A stretch of 64,000 bases of DNA, from assembly GCA_002794105.1 (NCBI GenBank), contig PHFL01000070.1:34297-98296 (forward strand), given 5' to 3'. Origin of the DNA: Candidatus Thermochlorobacter aerophilus (GTDB lineage: Bacteria; Bacteroidota; Chlorobiia; Chlorobiales; Thermochlorobacteraceae). The notes under the pieces were generated by a model. That model did not search any database. It was given only the letters and a program-made list of their open reading frames with translations, and was not told where the DNA came from. Each line of letters opens with the position of its first letter. The stretch's first letter is position 1. Made by a program: the position numbers and the translations under genes. This document shows positions 35,035 through 46,324 of the stretch, one piece after another.

Positions 35035-38000
35035 TTATTGCAGTTTAATAGCTAATGGGAAATCGGGCATGCTTTGTGGAACGATGCAAGTAGGCGCTTG
35101 CTGCCCTTGTGTCAGCGTCTTGACACGCTCGGTGATGTAGGCATCAAGGGTCTTGACCGTAATCGTGCCCTTGCCAAACAAATCTGCCTTGCCTTGCAAC
35201 CCCTCCAACAGCGCTTTGGTAAAAGCCCCATTGCCCCAGCGTTCATCTTCCAGAGAATATTGCCGACCTGTCGATGAAGTAAAGACCACTGCCCCACTTT
35301 CTACACTTGCCATTTCATGGACAAGCATATCGATGTTGGGTGCCGCACGACGCCCGCCCAAGATGTTGCCCGAATGACATGCATCGACAAATAGCACCAC
35401 TTTGCCTGCAATAGTAGAGACCGTATGCTTGAACTCGGTGAACATCAAGCAAGTGCGACGCAAACTCTCGGTCTGCGCCTCGTAGGGCATGAAAAAGAAT
35501 GCCCCCGTATTGTCATTGATGCCATGACCGGCCAAAAAAATCATCGCTACGTCTCGGCTGGTGGTCTCTTTCTGTATCCATTCCAGCCCTTCAAGAATTT
35601 TATCTTTGGTGGCATCGGCATTGGTGAGCGTGCGCACCACCACATCTTTGTATAAGCCACCTTTCTGCGCACGAATGAAAGAGGCAAAGTCCATGGCATC
35701 TTTGGCGGCGAAAGTGAGCTTGTAGTCAGGATTTTTGTAATCGCTAACGCCAATAGCTAAGACATAGAGCGTGGGTTTCAAGACATCTTGTCCGCCCTGC
35801 GGCACTGATGCCCCCTTCCACTTCAAGCTCACGGTAGCAGGTTCGCTCCAGCCAAATTTGTTTTCGGCAAGGACTTGAAGCACCACATCGCGTGGCGGGA
35901 TAGTGATAGATTGGGTCTGGGCATTTTTATCGCCTTGGCTGACGGTTTTCAGAGCACGCTGGGTTTCAATGGGTCGACCATCAATAAGGATGCGAACCTG
36001 CTTAATCTCTTCGCCGCCGGGGGAGAAGGCTTGATAGGTAAGCGTCACGGTGGTGCTGCTGACTTCGGTGAAGTTGGTGGGGCTAAGGATGCGCACAATA
36101 GGCGGTAGTGCCTGTTCCAGACGGATGGTGCTTTGGGTGCGATTGCTGCTTTGGTTGGCAAGACGGATGGCTTCGGCTTCGTTGTAAGTGTCCAGAATTT
36201 TGTCAATGATGTCGGGGCGATAGTAGGTACTGCGGAAGCGAGAGGCAGGATAAAAGAGTGCTTCTTTATCCTTGCCCTGATTGACATGCCAGCCGATGAG
36301 GTCTTCGGCGCCAGCGGCAGCATCGTAGTAGCCTTCGGGCGTCCATAGCACCCAGCGCCGACCGTCAGGATGAATATAGAGCGAGAGCAGCGGTGCGCCA
36401 TCTGCCATGCGATACCAGCGAATAGTGCCATCGCCTAAAGCGGCAAGGACCGCTTTGTCATTGCCAGAGATCTTGACTGCCCACGCTACCGCTTGCAACG
36501 AGGTTTCCCACAGCTTGCTGCCGCTGGCATCGGCACAGTAGAGATACCATTCTGTCCCCAAAATCGCTCTTTTGTTCGTGGAAGCAACATCTGTGGAGCG
36601 GCAAATTTCAGATCTTCTTAAGAACTGAACATCGCGGCCATTGATTTTGGGCGAATAAGTACTTTTCCAATCGGTAACGGTAAGCCCAGCGATTTGATCA
36701 GTGTAACCGCTAAGGCTACTGAGGTTGGGGAGAGTGCGACCTGTCGAGAGCGTGCGTGTGGCAACATCAAACATGAGTGGACTCCGACCATATGGTGTAA
36801 CAGTGAAAACGCTGCCTTGAGCATTGGTTCTAAAATGAGAACGGTCGTCTGACCTGTGGTCGTGTGTTTCGGCTTCTTTGTAGAAGACTTTCTTGCCAGT
36901 GCAGGTCATACGGGCAAAGTCAGGATGCGTGCCGGCAACAAGAAAGTCGTTGTTTTTGAGCGGCTTGAGGTCTATGATGGCATTTTTGCTGACAGGGTAG
37001 TCGGTATAGCGCCCCTTGCCTTGATTCTGCCAGATACGAATATGGTTCCAATCTCTATCGCCACTGCGTTTGCTGTAATATCCGCCTGCCAAAAGATAGC
37101 GACCGTCTTGGGAGAAGGATACGGTCAGTAAGCTTTGGTTAGTCGTATTGGCACCAGCGATGTCGGGCTCGTAGAGGAGTTTAAGCGTTTTGCCATCAAG
37201 GACCTGCAGGCGAGGGCTATCCGCATAGCCCACAGCCAAAAGTGACCCATCGGGAGAGAAGGCAAGAGAAAATGGTCTTTCGCCTGCCAAACCCGAGGAG
37301 CCAGAGCCACCAAGGAAATCATCTGAACCCGAACCAGAAGATTGCTGAGCAATAAGGTTAAACTGACGGTCGTAAAGACGCACTTTGCCGTCGTAGCATA
37401 CCGTTGCCAAGGCGCCCCGAGTAGTCCCATGCCGCCGCATAGCTTGATGACCTGTAATCCGTAAAGGATTTGACCAGTCGCCAATCGTCCGTCGCCGAGT
37501 AGATACGCAGCCCGTCCGTTGCCAAAGCGGCAGCCAGATACTTGCCGTCAGGAGAAAACTCTAAGTCATTGATGACATTAGGCAATCCTGTAAGGCGCTT
37601 GAGCATTGTGCCCGTCACGGCACTAAGAATGTAGATGCAGTGAGAGTCATCCCATGCGTCACCTGTCCAGCCAGCTATGGCGACAGTTTCCCCATCAGGG
37701 CTGATGGCGCCCGCATAGAGCATACCTTCGTTGCCTTGAGCAATTGGGATGCGGAAGGTGTGCAGGAGTTCGCCTGTCTGGGCATCCCAAAGCTTGGCAG
37801 TTTTGTCGGTGCTGACGGTCAAGATATACTGCCCTTCTGCGTCAGTGTCAATGCGCTTAATGTCTGAAGTATGCATGTCGGTATTTAAGATGAGAAATGG
37901 GCTCGTGGGAACAAGTCTCGAGCTGGGGGTCTGAGCAGAGGCGGCATGGGCAAAAAGGAAAAAGAGCCAGAGCAAGAGGCGGTATGGCACGCTGTGCTTA

Positions 38001-38059
38001 AAGCATGAGAAGAAATACAGCCGATGATGCGGCATGCGGAGAGTGTGTTGAGAGAGCAT
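35035..38059 (-). CDS. WD40-repeat caspase-like peptidase (C14), frameshifted
   Basis: A roughly 1000-aa exported protein split by one extra base. The first frame, from ATG 38059 (or 38035), has a signal peptide (LLLWLFFLFAHAASAQ) and WD40 blades (TAKLWDAQTGELLHTF, DLEFSPDGKYLAAALA). The second frame continues with further blades (FSPDGSLLAVGYADS) and ends in a caspase-fold domain in about its last 250 residues. The catalytic His is in FLAGHGIND and the Cys in LFVDACHSGN. The join is at 37405-37412, where CGCCTTGG should read CGCTTGG. Sensor-type WD40 repeats on a caspase recall bacterial metacaspase/orthocaspase proteins. The DUF4384 protein upstream is its usual partner. If the frameshift is real the peptidase is dead. 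Confidence 0.8.
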
Positions 38060-38153
38060 AGTTTTGAAGCATTTGAGTTTGTAGAGTGACCCAGTCAATT
38101 CAACAGTTTGTGTGCTTACTTCATAATATCTGTGCCATGCAGAGCTCGCTACT

Positions 38154-39515
38154 TCAGGGCAAGGTTGTAAAAGTGAGCACGGCCTCTGTGGTTTTGGTCT
38201 GTCCAGTGCCAGCTTTCTTGAGTATGGCACGAGTTTTTGTAGCGACTTCAGCTGGATTTTTTCCAACGACGGCGTAGCCTTTGCTATCGAAGTAAAAGTC
38301 TGGAACTTGGTCAACAAGGTCAGCGGTGGAGGCAAGCACCTGTATGGTTTCGGTGCCGAAGGGCGGCGTAATTTCAAACTCACCGATTTCCATCCATTTG
38401 TTCACATCATCGGTATTGACGAAAAGCACGAAGTCGCGTTTGGTTTTGCCGTTGTGAATCGGTATCAGGTAAGAGAATTTGCCGTCGGCGTTCTGCGTAT
38501 GCCCAACGATGTAGAGATACCCCGGCTTGCTGAGTTTGACGAGCACTTTAACCGTTTCGCCTGCTTTGAAGAGCAGGTTATTTTTTCCACGGTTGGTGGT
38601 GATGTCGGCGCGCAGGTCGTTGGTAATGAGCAGGTCTTGTGCCGCCAGCGCTTCCAGCGATAGGGTCTCTGGGGTGTAGCGGTATCCGGCGTAGGCAGAA
38701 GGTTTAAGTTTGAAGGTGGCCGATTGCACCGTGAGCCCTGTCTCGGAAAGGGCGCGCAGAGTCAGTTCAATGGCGTTGTCGAGAATCGTATAGCTGCCGA
38801 CCAATTTGAGCACAGCGGTGCTGGGTTCAGGCACTGCGCGAAGTGCGCCAGTGAGGCGCTCTCGGATAGCGGCGGCAAACGGCGTGATTTCTCGGCTATT
38901 TTGCACTTCGGGCGGAAAAACATAGTAGCCATTGTCTTTGAAAATCAACGCCGCCGCTTTTGCCAATTGGTCCAGTGAGGTGATGTCGCCAGCGGCAGCT
39001 TCAAAGCGAGCTTCAATATCGGCGCGACTGACAGGAAATTCCTCCACGACCGTTTTGCCCAGAACTGCCATAACAAGACGAAACTTGAGATATTGGTCGC
39101 TCAGCGACAATAGGCGTGAAAGGCTACTGATGTCGGTAGCGGTGGAAAGTTTCTTGGCATCTGCCAGCAAGTTTTTCAGCTCAGACTCATAGAGTGCCAG
39201 CACGGCTTTCTCAAGCGCCGCTCGACACTCTGTGCTGCCGCTCCTTTCAGTATATGCAAATGTGGCGCCAATCACCGGAAGTTCTGAACGTGTGAGCACC
39301 TCACGAACAAAATTCTGGTTGTAGCCTTTGCCTGACACTTCACTTTCGCGCAAGGCGCTTGAGGTCTGAATCGTTACTGAAATCTGGCTGGAAAGGTCAG
39401 CCAGTGCTTCACGGCGCGCCTCATCTTGCGTTTTGCCAAAGCCTGTGCCAAAGAGTTGGGCTTGCACAAGCGAACTGTTCAGACCGAGCAGGAGCAAGAG
39501 GATGAAGAAACGCAT
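38154..39515 (-). CDS. LPP20-like/DUF4384 exported protein, caspase partner
   Basis: A 453-aa protein with a signal peptide (residues 1-19, ending VQAQ). Residues about 20-140 resemble the LPP20 repeat domain (GKTQDEARREALADLSSQI). The C-terminal part (about 310-430) is a DUF4384-type beta domain (GETVKVLVKLSKPGYLYIVG, then YLIPIHNG). DUF4384 is often fused to or encoded beside caspase-like peptidases. Here the WD40-caspase gene starts 94 bp downstream on the same strand, so they probably form an envelope-located pair. Its biochemical role is unknown. Confidence 0.75.
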   Translation of the reverse strand: MRFFILLLLLGLNSSLVQAQLFGTGFGKTQDEARREALADLSSQISVTIQTSSALRESEVSGKGYNQNFVREVLTRSELPVIGATFAYTERSGSTECRAALEKAVLALYESELKNLLADAKKLSTATDISSLSRLLSLSDQYLKFRLVMAVLGKTVVEEFPVSRADIEARFEAAAGDITSLDQLAKAAALIFKDNGYYVFPPEVQNSREITPFAAAIRERLTGALRAVPEPSTAVLKLVGSYTILDNAIELTLRALSETGLTVQSATFKLKPSAYAGYRYTPETLSLEALAAQDLLITNDLRADITTNRGKNNLLFKAGETVKVLVKLSKPGYLYIVGHTQNADGKFSYLIPIHNGKTKRDFVLFVNTDDVNKWMEIGEFEITPPFGTETIQVLASTADLVDQVPDFYFDSKGYAVVGKNPAEVATKTRAILKKAGTGQTKTTEAVLTFTTLP

Positions 39516-39864
39516 ATTGAGTTGAAGTTTGTATTCGAGTCAATTGCTTATTTATCCGTGAATGTGGTGATAGAACGACCTGTAAGCGATACACGTGGTG
39601 GCACAGCTTGCTGCAGTGGCCAGATAGTGGGAAGCTGCAACTGCTGAACATCAGAGCGTAGATACCTTTCTGCGTTTCGAGCACCAGTCCCTGTCATTCC
39701 GAACGCTTTTTCTGCTATGCCGAGCACCCATTCGGTCATTCCGAGTGCAAGCGAGGAATCCGGTGCGTGGATGCTTTGCGACGTTTTGCCCGATTTGGCA
39801 TGACCGCCCGTGATGTAACAAGCGACTGCAGCAGGCTGTGTCAAGACGCTTCTCTGGCTACGGC
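39516..39864. other. Intergenic region with REP-like type B element
   Basis: About 350 bp between DUF4384 and the YbjN-like gene. An inverse-sense type B repeat lies at about 39694-39760 (CATTCCGAGTGCAAGCGAGG). A 98-codon open frame on the minus strand crosses that repeat and resembles no protein, so I do not call it. Confidence 0.6.
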
Positions 39865-40356
39865 TTAGTGCTTGTCCTCGTCAGTTAAACGTTGTTCCAT
39901 GTCATCGGCGGTTTTTGCCGCAAGTTTGATTAATTCACTCAAGATAGAAGATGAGGTGTTTGCCCCTGCCCGTATAGCAAATTGCAGAATGTAGGGACTT
40001 TCGCCACCATGGATTTGCCAAGCACCAATTTTATAGGTTTCGTTAAGTTCTAACAGCTTAAACAAGTTGCTGTGAGTAAAAGCAGATTTTGACGAGACTA
40101 CAGCGGCAACTGAGAAGATTTCTCTGATTTCTGCACCACCAAACTCATATGTTTTCGAATTCACGATAACGACCTGTGTTCTGCCATTTCCCATATCGAA
40201 TGGGATTTTGAAATTCCCGTTATCCGTTATCGTGTATTTCAGACCTGCGTTGTCTAATGCAGACCTTACTCTGGAGTCGACATTTTGTGCAGATGCACTT
40301 GCAGTTGCCACCAAAAACAGTGACACAAGAGCGAGCTTGAGGATATGTGTGTTCAT
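39865..40356 (-). CDS. Exported YbjN-like protein
   Basis: A 163-aa protein with a signal peptide (MNTHILKLALVSLFLVATASASAQ in effect, cleaved near 23). The mature part has the YbjN / type III chaperone-like pattern: an N-terminal helix ending in LDNAGLKY, the strand pair ITDNGNFKIPFDM and TQVVIVNSKTYEF, and later helices. YbjN proteins in the cytoplasm affect motility and stress survival; here the fold is exported, so a chaperone-like or binding role in the periplasm is only a guess. Isolated gene. Confidence 0.6.
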   Translation of the reverse strand: MNTHILKLALVSLFLVATASASAQNVDSRVRSALDNAGLKYTITDNGNFKIPFDMGNGRTQVVIVNSKTYEFGGAEIREIFSVAAVVSSKSAFTHSNLFKLLELNETYKIGAWQIHGGESPYILQFAIRAGANTSSSILSELIKLAAKTADDMEQRLTDEDKH

Positions 40357-40954
40357 AGTTAGTGATGTTTGTGTTGTGCGATGCTATGTTGTTTTAACTG
40401 ATGAAATGTGCGTCAAGGTAAAATGTGCTGAGGAGAAGGCACGCTTGAACAGCACCTGAAGCAAGCTGATAGAGGGCAACTGCATCTAACTGAAAGGATG
40501 TTAAACATGCCCGACGAGACCTCTGTGGGGTTACCTACAATTGCCCTGGCTCCGGCTTGAGAGCATGCTGAAACTGACGGCGCAGCCTTGCTTTCAAAGA
40601 GTTTTAGTTCAGCCTCCGGCTTTGTTAGTTCAAGAGATATTGATGTTATGCCTGCTCGAGTTCGTATCGGAGTGCTCGAGAATTACATGCGGAACTTAAA
40701 CAATTTTTGCTTGCGTGTCAACAAAACCTGAATGTATTGCCATTTGCGCAACATCAAAGGAATAAGTCTGATTCCAAATGAGCAACATACACACCACGCC
40801 GCGATGAGCAAAAGTGCCAGCACAAGCCAGCGGCACACAGGCTGTAAGAGCAAAGCACATTTTTTTCAAAACAAGTTTGATATATTCCGAAAACCCACTT
40901 GCCAGTTGCTCTTTTTTGGAAAACGGTAGGAACACTTTAATCTATCAATTAACT
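40357..40954. other. Intergenic region upstream of propionyl-CoA synthase
   Basis: Nearly 600 bp without a gene I can support. Several small frames have no sensible starts. I see no terminator or riboswitch, only a duplicated GCTCGAG near 40654 and 40674. The last 90 bp are AT-rich and probably hold the promoter of the synthase gene. Confidence 0.4.
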
Positions 40955-43900
40955 ATGACCACTGAAACGCTGACAGCACCTGCACTGAACGGCATATCAC
41001 TTCACGACGGAACGCCGCAAACCAATCCGCTCCGCACTCGGCACGATTTTGACGCAATGCGCAAAGCCTGCGAAAAAGATTTAGGCAAATTTCATGGCGA
41101 CATCGCCAAACGCGAAATCCACTGGTTCGACCCGAAACTCAATGCTTGGATTACTTACTCCGACGAACACAAAAAGTGGCTCGGCATTGATGCCAAAACT
41201 GGCAAACCTGTTGAGGTGAATTATCCCGAATCCCACACGCCTTGGAAAATTTCGTTTGACGATTCACGCGCCCCGTTCTATCAATGGTTCAAAGGCGGCT
41301 TAACGAATGCATGCTTCAACGAAATCGACCGCCACGTCATCAACGGCTACGGCGATGAAATTGCCTTCCACTTCGAAGGCGACCGCTGGGACGCAACCAA
41401 AAACAATGGCAAAGGCGGACCTGTTACGGCGTTCAGCATCACGCGCAAACAATTGATGCTTGAAGTGGCTAAGTGCGCCCTTGTGCTCCAATCACTCGGC
41501 TTGAAAAAAGGCGACCGCGTCTGCCTCAATATGCCCAACATCATGGAGCAGATTTATTACACCGAAGCCTGTAAGCGTTTGGGCATCATCTACACGGCAG
41601 TCTTCGGCGGCTTTTCGGACAAAACGCTTTCGGATAGAATCCACAACGCAGGCGCAAAAGTCGTCATCACGAGCGACGGTGCTTACCGCAACGCACAAGT
41701 TGTGCCATTCAAAGAAGAATACACCGATAAGGCTCTCGATAACTACATTCCGCTTGAAACTGCTCTTGAGATTGCACGCACGAAACTGAAAGCGTTGAAG
41801 GTTGCACCGAAAGTTGCATCAGCCATTTTGGACAAAATTCAATCTAACCTCAAAGAAGAAATCACAACCGAGCGTGCCGATGTGATGCGTGCGGTCGGTC
41901 AAGCCCTCTCACACCTACGCGGACTTTCCATTCAAGAAAAATCGAAAATTCGTGTCGAGCTTGCCAAAGCCCTTGTCGACTCGCCGCCGCGCGTCAGTGC
42001 TGTCATCGTGGTCAAGCACACAGGGCAAGAAATCAACTGGCGAAAAGAGCGCGATAAGTGGTCGCACGAACTTTTAGCACAAGCCACAAAAACCTTACTC
42101 GCCAACGCCAAAAAAGTCGGTGTCTCGGTTTCATCAGAAAAGGACTTGCTGGCACTTGATACGGAACGCTTCATCAAAGCCATTTATGCGTCGGTGCCAT
42201 GCGAAATCGTTGATGCCGAGTTTCCGCTCTTTTTCATCTACACATCAGGCTCGACGGGCAAGCCCAAAGGCGTGGTGCATGTTCACGGAGGTTACACAGC
42301 AGGCATATCTTACACGATGAAAATTTCCTTCGATGCGCGTCCGGGCAAAGATGTGATGTATGTGATTGCTGACCCGGGTTGGATTACAGGACAGTCGTAT
42401 ATGATTGCTGGTGCATTGCTGGCACGCGTGACCAGTGTAATTTGTGAAGGCTCGCCGCTCTTCCCCAGCGCAGGTCGATATGCTTCAACGATTGAACGCT
42501 ATGGCGTAACGATTTTCAAAGCGGGCGTAACCTTCCTCAAATCGGTGATGACCAATCCGCTGAATGTTGCCGAAGTCGAGCAATACTCAATGAAGACTCT
42601 GCGCGTGGCAACTTTCTGCGCCGAGCCATGCAGTCCTGCTGTGCAAGAATTCGGCATGAAAATCATGACGCGCCAATACATCAACTCCTACTGGGCAACT
42701 GAACACGGCGGCATTGTTTGGACGCACTTCTACGGCAACCCCGATTTTCCGCTCAATCCCGATACGCACACCTATCCGCTACCGTGGATTTTCGGCGATG
42801 TGTGGGTCGCACAAGGCACAGATAAACAAGGACGACAAATCTATCGCTCCGCCGACTTTGAAGAAAAAGGCGAAATCGTTATCACCAAACCATATCCGTA
42901 TCTGGCACGCACGATTTGGGGCGATGCCGACGACTTCCTCAAAAAGTTTGAACAAGGCAAATGGATGGGCGATTTCGAGCGATACAAAAAAACTTACTGG
43001 GATAGATGGAGCGACGGCAAAAAGCAAGTCTGGGCATACACACAAGGCGACTTTGCGATGAAATATCCTGACGGCTCATTCACCTTGCACGGACGCAGCG
43101 ATGATGTGATTAACGTCTCGGGACACCGCATGGGGACGGAAGAAATCGAGGGCGCGATTCTCAAAGATAAATCGCTCAACCCTGACTCGCCGGTCGGCAA
43201 TGTGATTGTGGTCGGCGCGCCGCATCGTGAAAAGGGTTTAACGCCCGTTGCGTTTCTCTTGCCTGCACCTGGTCGGCACATCACGCAAGATGATATGCGG
43301 CGGCTCTCAGAACTCGTGCGCAAAGAAAAAGGTGCGGTGAGCGTGCCAAGCGATTACATCGTGGTCTCGGCGTCCCCGAAACGCGCAGCGGCAAGTATAT
43401 GCGCCGCTTCCTCAAAAACATGATTAACGACGAACCACTTGGCGATACTACTACGCTTCGCAATCCTGAATCGCTGGTCGAGATTCGCAAGAAAATTGAG
43501 GAGTGGAAGCAAAAGCAAGCGACGGAAGAATCGCAAGTGATGTTTGAAACCTTCCGCTACTTCAAGATTCAATACGCGCCCGTTAAAGATGATGCGATGA
43601 TAGCCGTTGTAACGATTTCCAATCCGCCTGTGAATGCGCTGAACGAGCGTTGCTTGGACGAACTCAATACCGTTGTGGATAGGCTTTCGCGTAATGATGC
43701 CGTGAAGGTCGTGATTTTCACAGGCGCAGGCACGAAGTCGTTTGTGGCAGGTGCCGACATCAAGCAGTTCTACGAGGAAATTCAAACCGAAGAAGATGCG
43801 CTCACGCTGCCGAACAATGCGCATTTGCGTTCCGAAAAATTGAGCAGATGAAGAAGCCTGTGATTGCGGCAATTAACGGCGTTGCGCTGGGCGGCGGCAA

Positions 43901-44040
43901 TGAGTTTGCGCTCGCGTGCCCATTATCGCATTGCGGACAAGACGGCAATTTTCGGTCAGCGTGAAATTAACTTGCGACTGATTCCGGGCTACGGCGGCAC
44001 ACAACGCTTGCCAAGAGTTTTAGCCGACAAGCATCAAAAT
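40955..44040 (+). pseudogene. Propionyl-CoA synthase, 5' part (acyl-CoA synthetase + enoyl-CoA hydratase N-half)
   Basis: Propionyl-CoA synthase turns 3-hydroxypropionate, CoA, ATP and NADPH into propionyl-CoA using three fused domains. This part has the acyl-CoA synthetase domain, with FFIYTSGSTGKPKGVVHVHG, SYWATEHGG, GRSDDVINVSGHRMGTEEIE and the catalytic Lys in RSGKYMRR. It also has the first half of the hydratase (FVAGADIKQFYEE, NGVALGGGNEFALAC, PGYGGTQRLPR). ATG 40955 (MTTETL) is the start; upstream frame to 40814 is leader. Three single-base shifts break it: one base lost near 43373, one lost near 43828, one gained near 43920. It stops at a TAG (44050) just inside the inserted DNA. Joined to the 3' part the protein would be about 1820 aa, the size of the Chloroflexus enzyme (1822 aa). 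Confidence 0.88.
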
Positions 44041-44051
44041 AGAAATGATTA

Positions 44052-44292
44052 GACATCAAAGAAGTGCTTGATTTAGGTGATATTACCGCAACGCCTTACC
44101 CCATGACCTTTCCCTGTTTTGGCTTCGCCAAAACATCTCTCCTTTTGAAGGAGAGGAACGTCGCAGAGCGACAGGGTGAGGTTACATTTCTCGCCCTGCA
44201 CGAGATTGAGGCTCGGTGTGCAGGTTCGTGTAAATGCTATGTTGAGCCTCCGTTCTTTGCTTTTTTGAACTGATTTTTCAACGTAGTAAGTC
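44052..44292. mobile_element. MITE copy 1 (TA-flanked)
   Basis: About 240 bp closely similar to 58320-58567. Its right end is intact (ACGTAGTAAGTC followed by TA); the left terminal repeat has lost about 7 bp (TAGAC then ATCAAAG). A type A REP-like unit forms its centre (44105-44184). It encodes no protein and lies inside the insert that splits propionyl-CoA synthase. It supplies the AG of the TAG that now ends the 5' part. Confidence 0.8.
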
Positions 44293-44369
44293 TATTAATC
44301 GGCGCCGTGCTGGAAGAAAATCGGAAGCTGTTCGAAGACATAGAACGGCGATATTATTTTACCGATTAA
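44293..44369 (+). other. Possible C-terminal remnant of a gene
   Basis: Immediately after the MITE an open frame without a start reads VLEENRKLFEDIERRYYFTD and then stops at 44367. It has protein-like composition and may be the tail of a gene cut by the MITE, perhaps a regulator belonging to the restriction module. Very short, so low confidence. Confidence 0.3.
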
Positions 44370-44388
44370 AAAGCGTTTTGAAAATAAG

Positions 44389-45051
44389 GTGAGAAAGGTC
44401 GGTGCTGAAAAGGCGCTTTCCTATCTAACCGAAGTGATGCAAAACTCAACTGCAAATGTGGAGCAAATTATTCAAGAACAAGTTCGAAGTGGGAAAATAA
44501 GCGATGCGGCGCAGGCAAGAAAAGCGATTGCTGGAAATGCTTTTCAAGGCTTAGTTGCGTATGCTTTGATTTATTTGCAAAGTAACGATTTGATAAACCG
44601 CAATTTAGTGATAACGCTAAAACCGAAGAAACACAAGTTAATAGAAAATTATGCGGCAATTCGTATTGGCGGCGATGTGCAGAAGCCTGATGTAGATTTG
44701 ATGATCTATCATAGCGCAAAGTTAGAGCATTCACCTGTTTTGATTTTCTCATTGAAGACATCTTTGAGAGAAAGAGCAGGACAAACTTACAAATGGAAAC
44801 TTTTAATGGATATTGCCGCATCGCAAGATTGTTTGCAAATCAAGCAAAAATATGGATTAGGTTTTGATGTTCAGAAAGATTTCAAAATAGGTTTTATTAC
44901 AGCAAATTTTTACGATGAAATTACGCAACCGCAGCAAATTAGCATGTTGAAATTTTTTGATTTCGTCTATCTTACTAAAACAGGCAAGTTTAGACCGCCT
45001 GTGAAAGAGTTCTCCGAAATTGTTTCAGACTTGAACTCTCTCTATAAGTGA
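44389..45051 (+). CDS. Type II restriction endonuclease (BsaWI-like PD-(D/E)xK)
   Basis: A 220-aa nuclease. The PD-(D/E)xK core is visible as KPDVDLMIY followed by VLIFSLKTSLRERAGQTYKW, where the SLKTS Lys and the Arg-rich helix resemble the BsaWI family (WCCGGW-type sites). The assignment to that family is from memory of the motif. Start is uncertain: GTG 44389 is the first standard codon, but the frame stays open to 44344 with protein-like sequence (ILPIKKRFENK), so an ATT start or a truncated N-terminus is possible. The DNA is markedly AT-rich beside the synthase gene. The methyltransferase follows with a one-base overlap. Confidence 0.75.
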   Translation: MRKVGAEKALSYLTEVMQNSTANVEQIIQEQVRSGKISDAAQARKAIAGNAFQGLVAYALIYLQSNDLINRNLVITLKPKKHKLIENYAAIRIGGDVQKPDVDLMIYHSAKLEHSPVLIFSLKTSLRERAGQTYKWKLLMDIAASQDCLQIKQKYGLGFDVQKDFKIGFITANFYDEITQPQQISMLKFFDFVYLTKTGKFRPPVKEFSEIVSDLNSLYK

Positions 45052-46304
45052 TGATACTTACAGAAAAAAAATATAGAGATGCTTCTTGGGATTTCGTAGG
45101 GGCAAATACAAAAAAATTTACGCATTGCTACCATAACTACCCTGCGATGATGATTCCTCAAATTGCAGAAAGACTTTTAGAAAAATATGGTGCCAACGCA
45201 AACCTGCTGTTTGACCCTTACTGCGGCACTGGCACAAGTTTAGTAGAAGCCAATTTGAAAGGGATAGATGCTATCGGAACTGACTTAAACCCGTTAGCAA
45301 GACTTGTTGCGAAGACAAAAACCAGCAAAATTAACCTGCAAGTCTTGGAACTCTACCTCAAAGATTTTAACGATTATATTTTTTCAGTGATGTTTGATTT
45401 TAGCAAGGTAAGTGTTGTAATTCCCAAAATTAGTAACATTGATTTTTGGTTTGATAAACCTGTTCAGGAAAAATTGGCGGTTATTAAAGCATTTATTGAG
45501 AAAATAGAAGACGAAAGTGTGAGTAATTTTTTCAAGGTAGCCTTCAGTGAAACTGTTCGTGAAAGTAGCCTGACGCGCAATGGTGAATTTAAGCTATTTC
45601 GCATGACACCTGAACAAATAGAAAAGTTTAACCCCGATGTTTTTGGCTTAATGCAGAGTAAATTGGCACGAAATCATAGAGGATTAAGAGAGTTTTTAGA
45701 ACATAGACCGAAAGGCAAGGCAGAAGTGTATGGATTTAATACATGTAACGAAGTTCAATATCTGGAGCATGAGAGCGTAGATCTTGTGCTCACTTCGCCG
45801 CCATATGGAGATAGCCGCACAACGGTGGCTTACGGGCAATTCTCGAGATTATCTAACGAATGGCTCGGCATAGAAAATGCTAATCAAGTTGACAACCTCT
45901 TAATGGGCGGAAAATCTGAAAGAAAAATCCGCAACTTCAATAGCAAGTGCTTAAACGAGAGCCTCGAGAAAATTGCATCGGTAAATGAATCACGCGCTAA
46001 GGAAATTGCTTCGTTCTACTACGACTATCAAAAATCTATTGAAAATGTTGCGAGAACCGTCAAAAAAGGCGGTTACGCTTGCTATGTTGTAGGCAATAGA
46101 AAAGTGAAAGGAGAGATTTTACCCACAGATGAAATCACCAAAGATTTTTTTGAGAATTACGGATTTTCACATGTAGAAACCATTATACGGAAAATTCCCA
46201 GCAAACGTATGCCAAGTAAAAATAGCCCAACGAACATCACAGGCAAGAAAGATGAAACGATGAATTACGAGTATATCGTCGTTATGAGAAAAGAAAGTGT
46301 GTAA
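45051..46304 (+). CDS. DNA methyltransferase (N4-cytosine/N6-adenine type)
   Basis: The modification half of the restriction system. It has the SAM-binding motif FDPYCGTGTSLVEA near residues 55-70 and the catalytic motif LTSPPYGDS near 245, of the SPPY kind usual for N4-cytosine enzymes. Motif order (SAM motif before SPPY) is that of the beta/gamma type. ATG 45051 overlaps the endonuclease stop (TGATG); a GTG one codon earlier is also possible. The gene is AT-rich and ends 16 bp before the sequence returns to propionyl-CoA synthase. Sequence specificity cannot be read. Confidence 0.85.
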   Translation: MILTEKKYRDASWDFVGANTKKFTHCYHNYPAMMIPQIAERLLEKYGANANLLFDPYCGTGTSLVEANLKGIDAIGTDLNPLARLVAKTKTSKINLQVLELYLKDFNDYIFSVMFDFSKVSVVIPKISNIDFWFDKPVQEKLAVIKAFIEKIEDESVSNFFKVAFSETVRESSLTRNGEFKLFRMTPEQIEKFNPDVFGLMQSKLARNHRGLREFLEHRPKGKAEVYGFNTCNEVQYLEHESVDLVLTSPPYGDSRTTVAYGQFSRLSNEWLGIENANQVDNLLMGGKSERKIRNFNSKCLNESLEKIASVNESRAKEIASFYYDYQKSIENVARTVKKGGYACYVVGNRKVKGEILPTDEITKDFFENYGFSHVETIIRKIPSKRMPSKNSPTNITGKKDETMNYEYIVVMRKESV

Positions 46305-46324
46305 CCTAAATTCTACGACTATGA

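Noticed and set aside
39548..39844. 98-codon minus-strand frame
   Set aside because: Most of it is translation through a type B REP-like repeat; no signal, family or start site.
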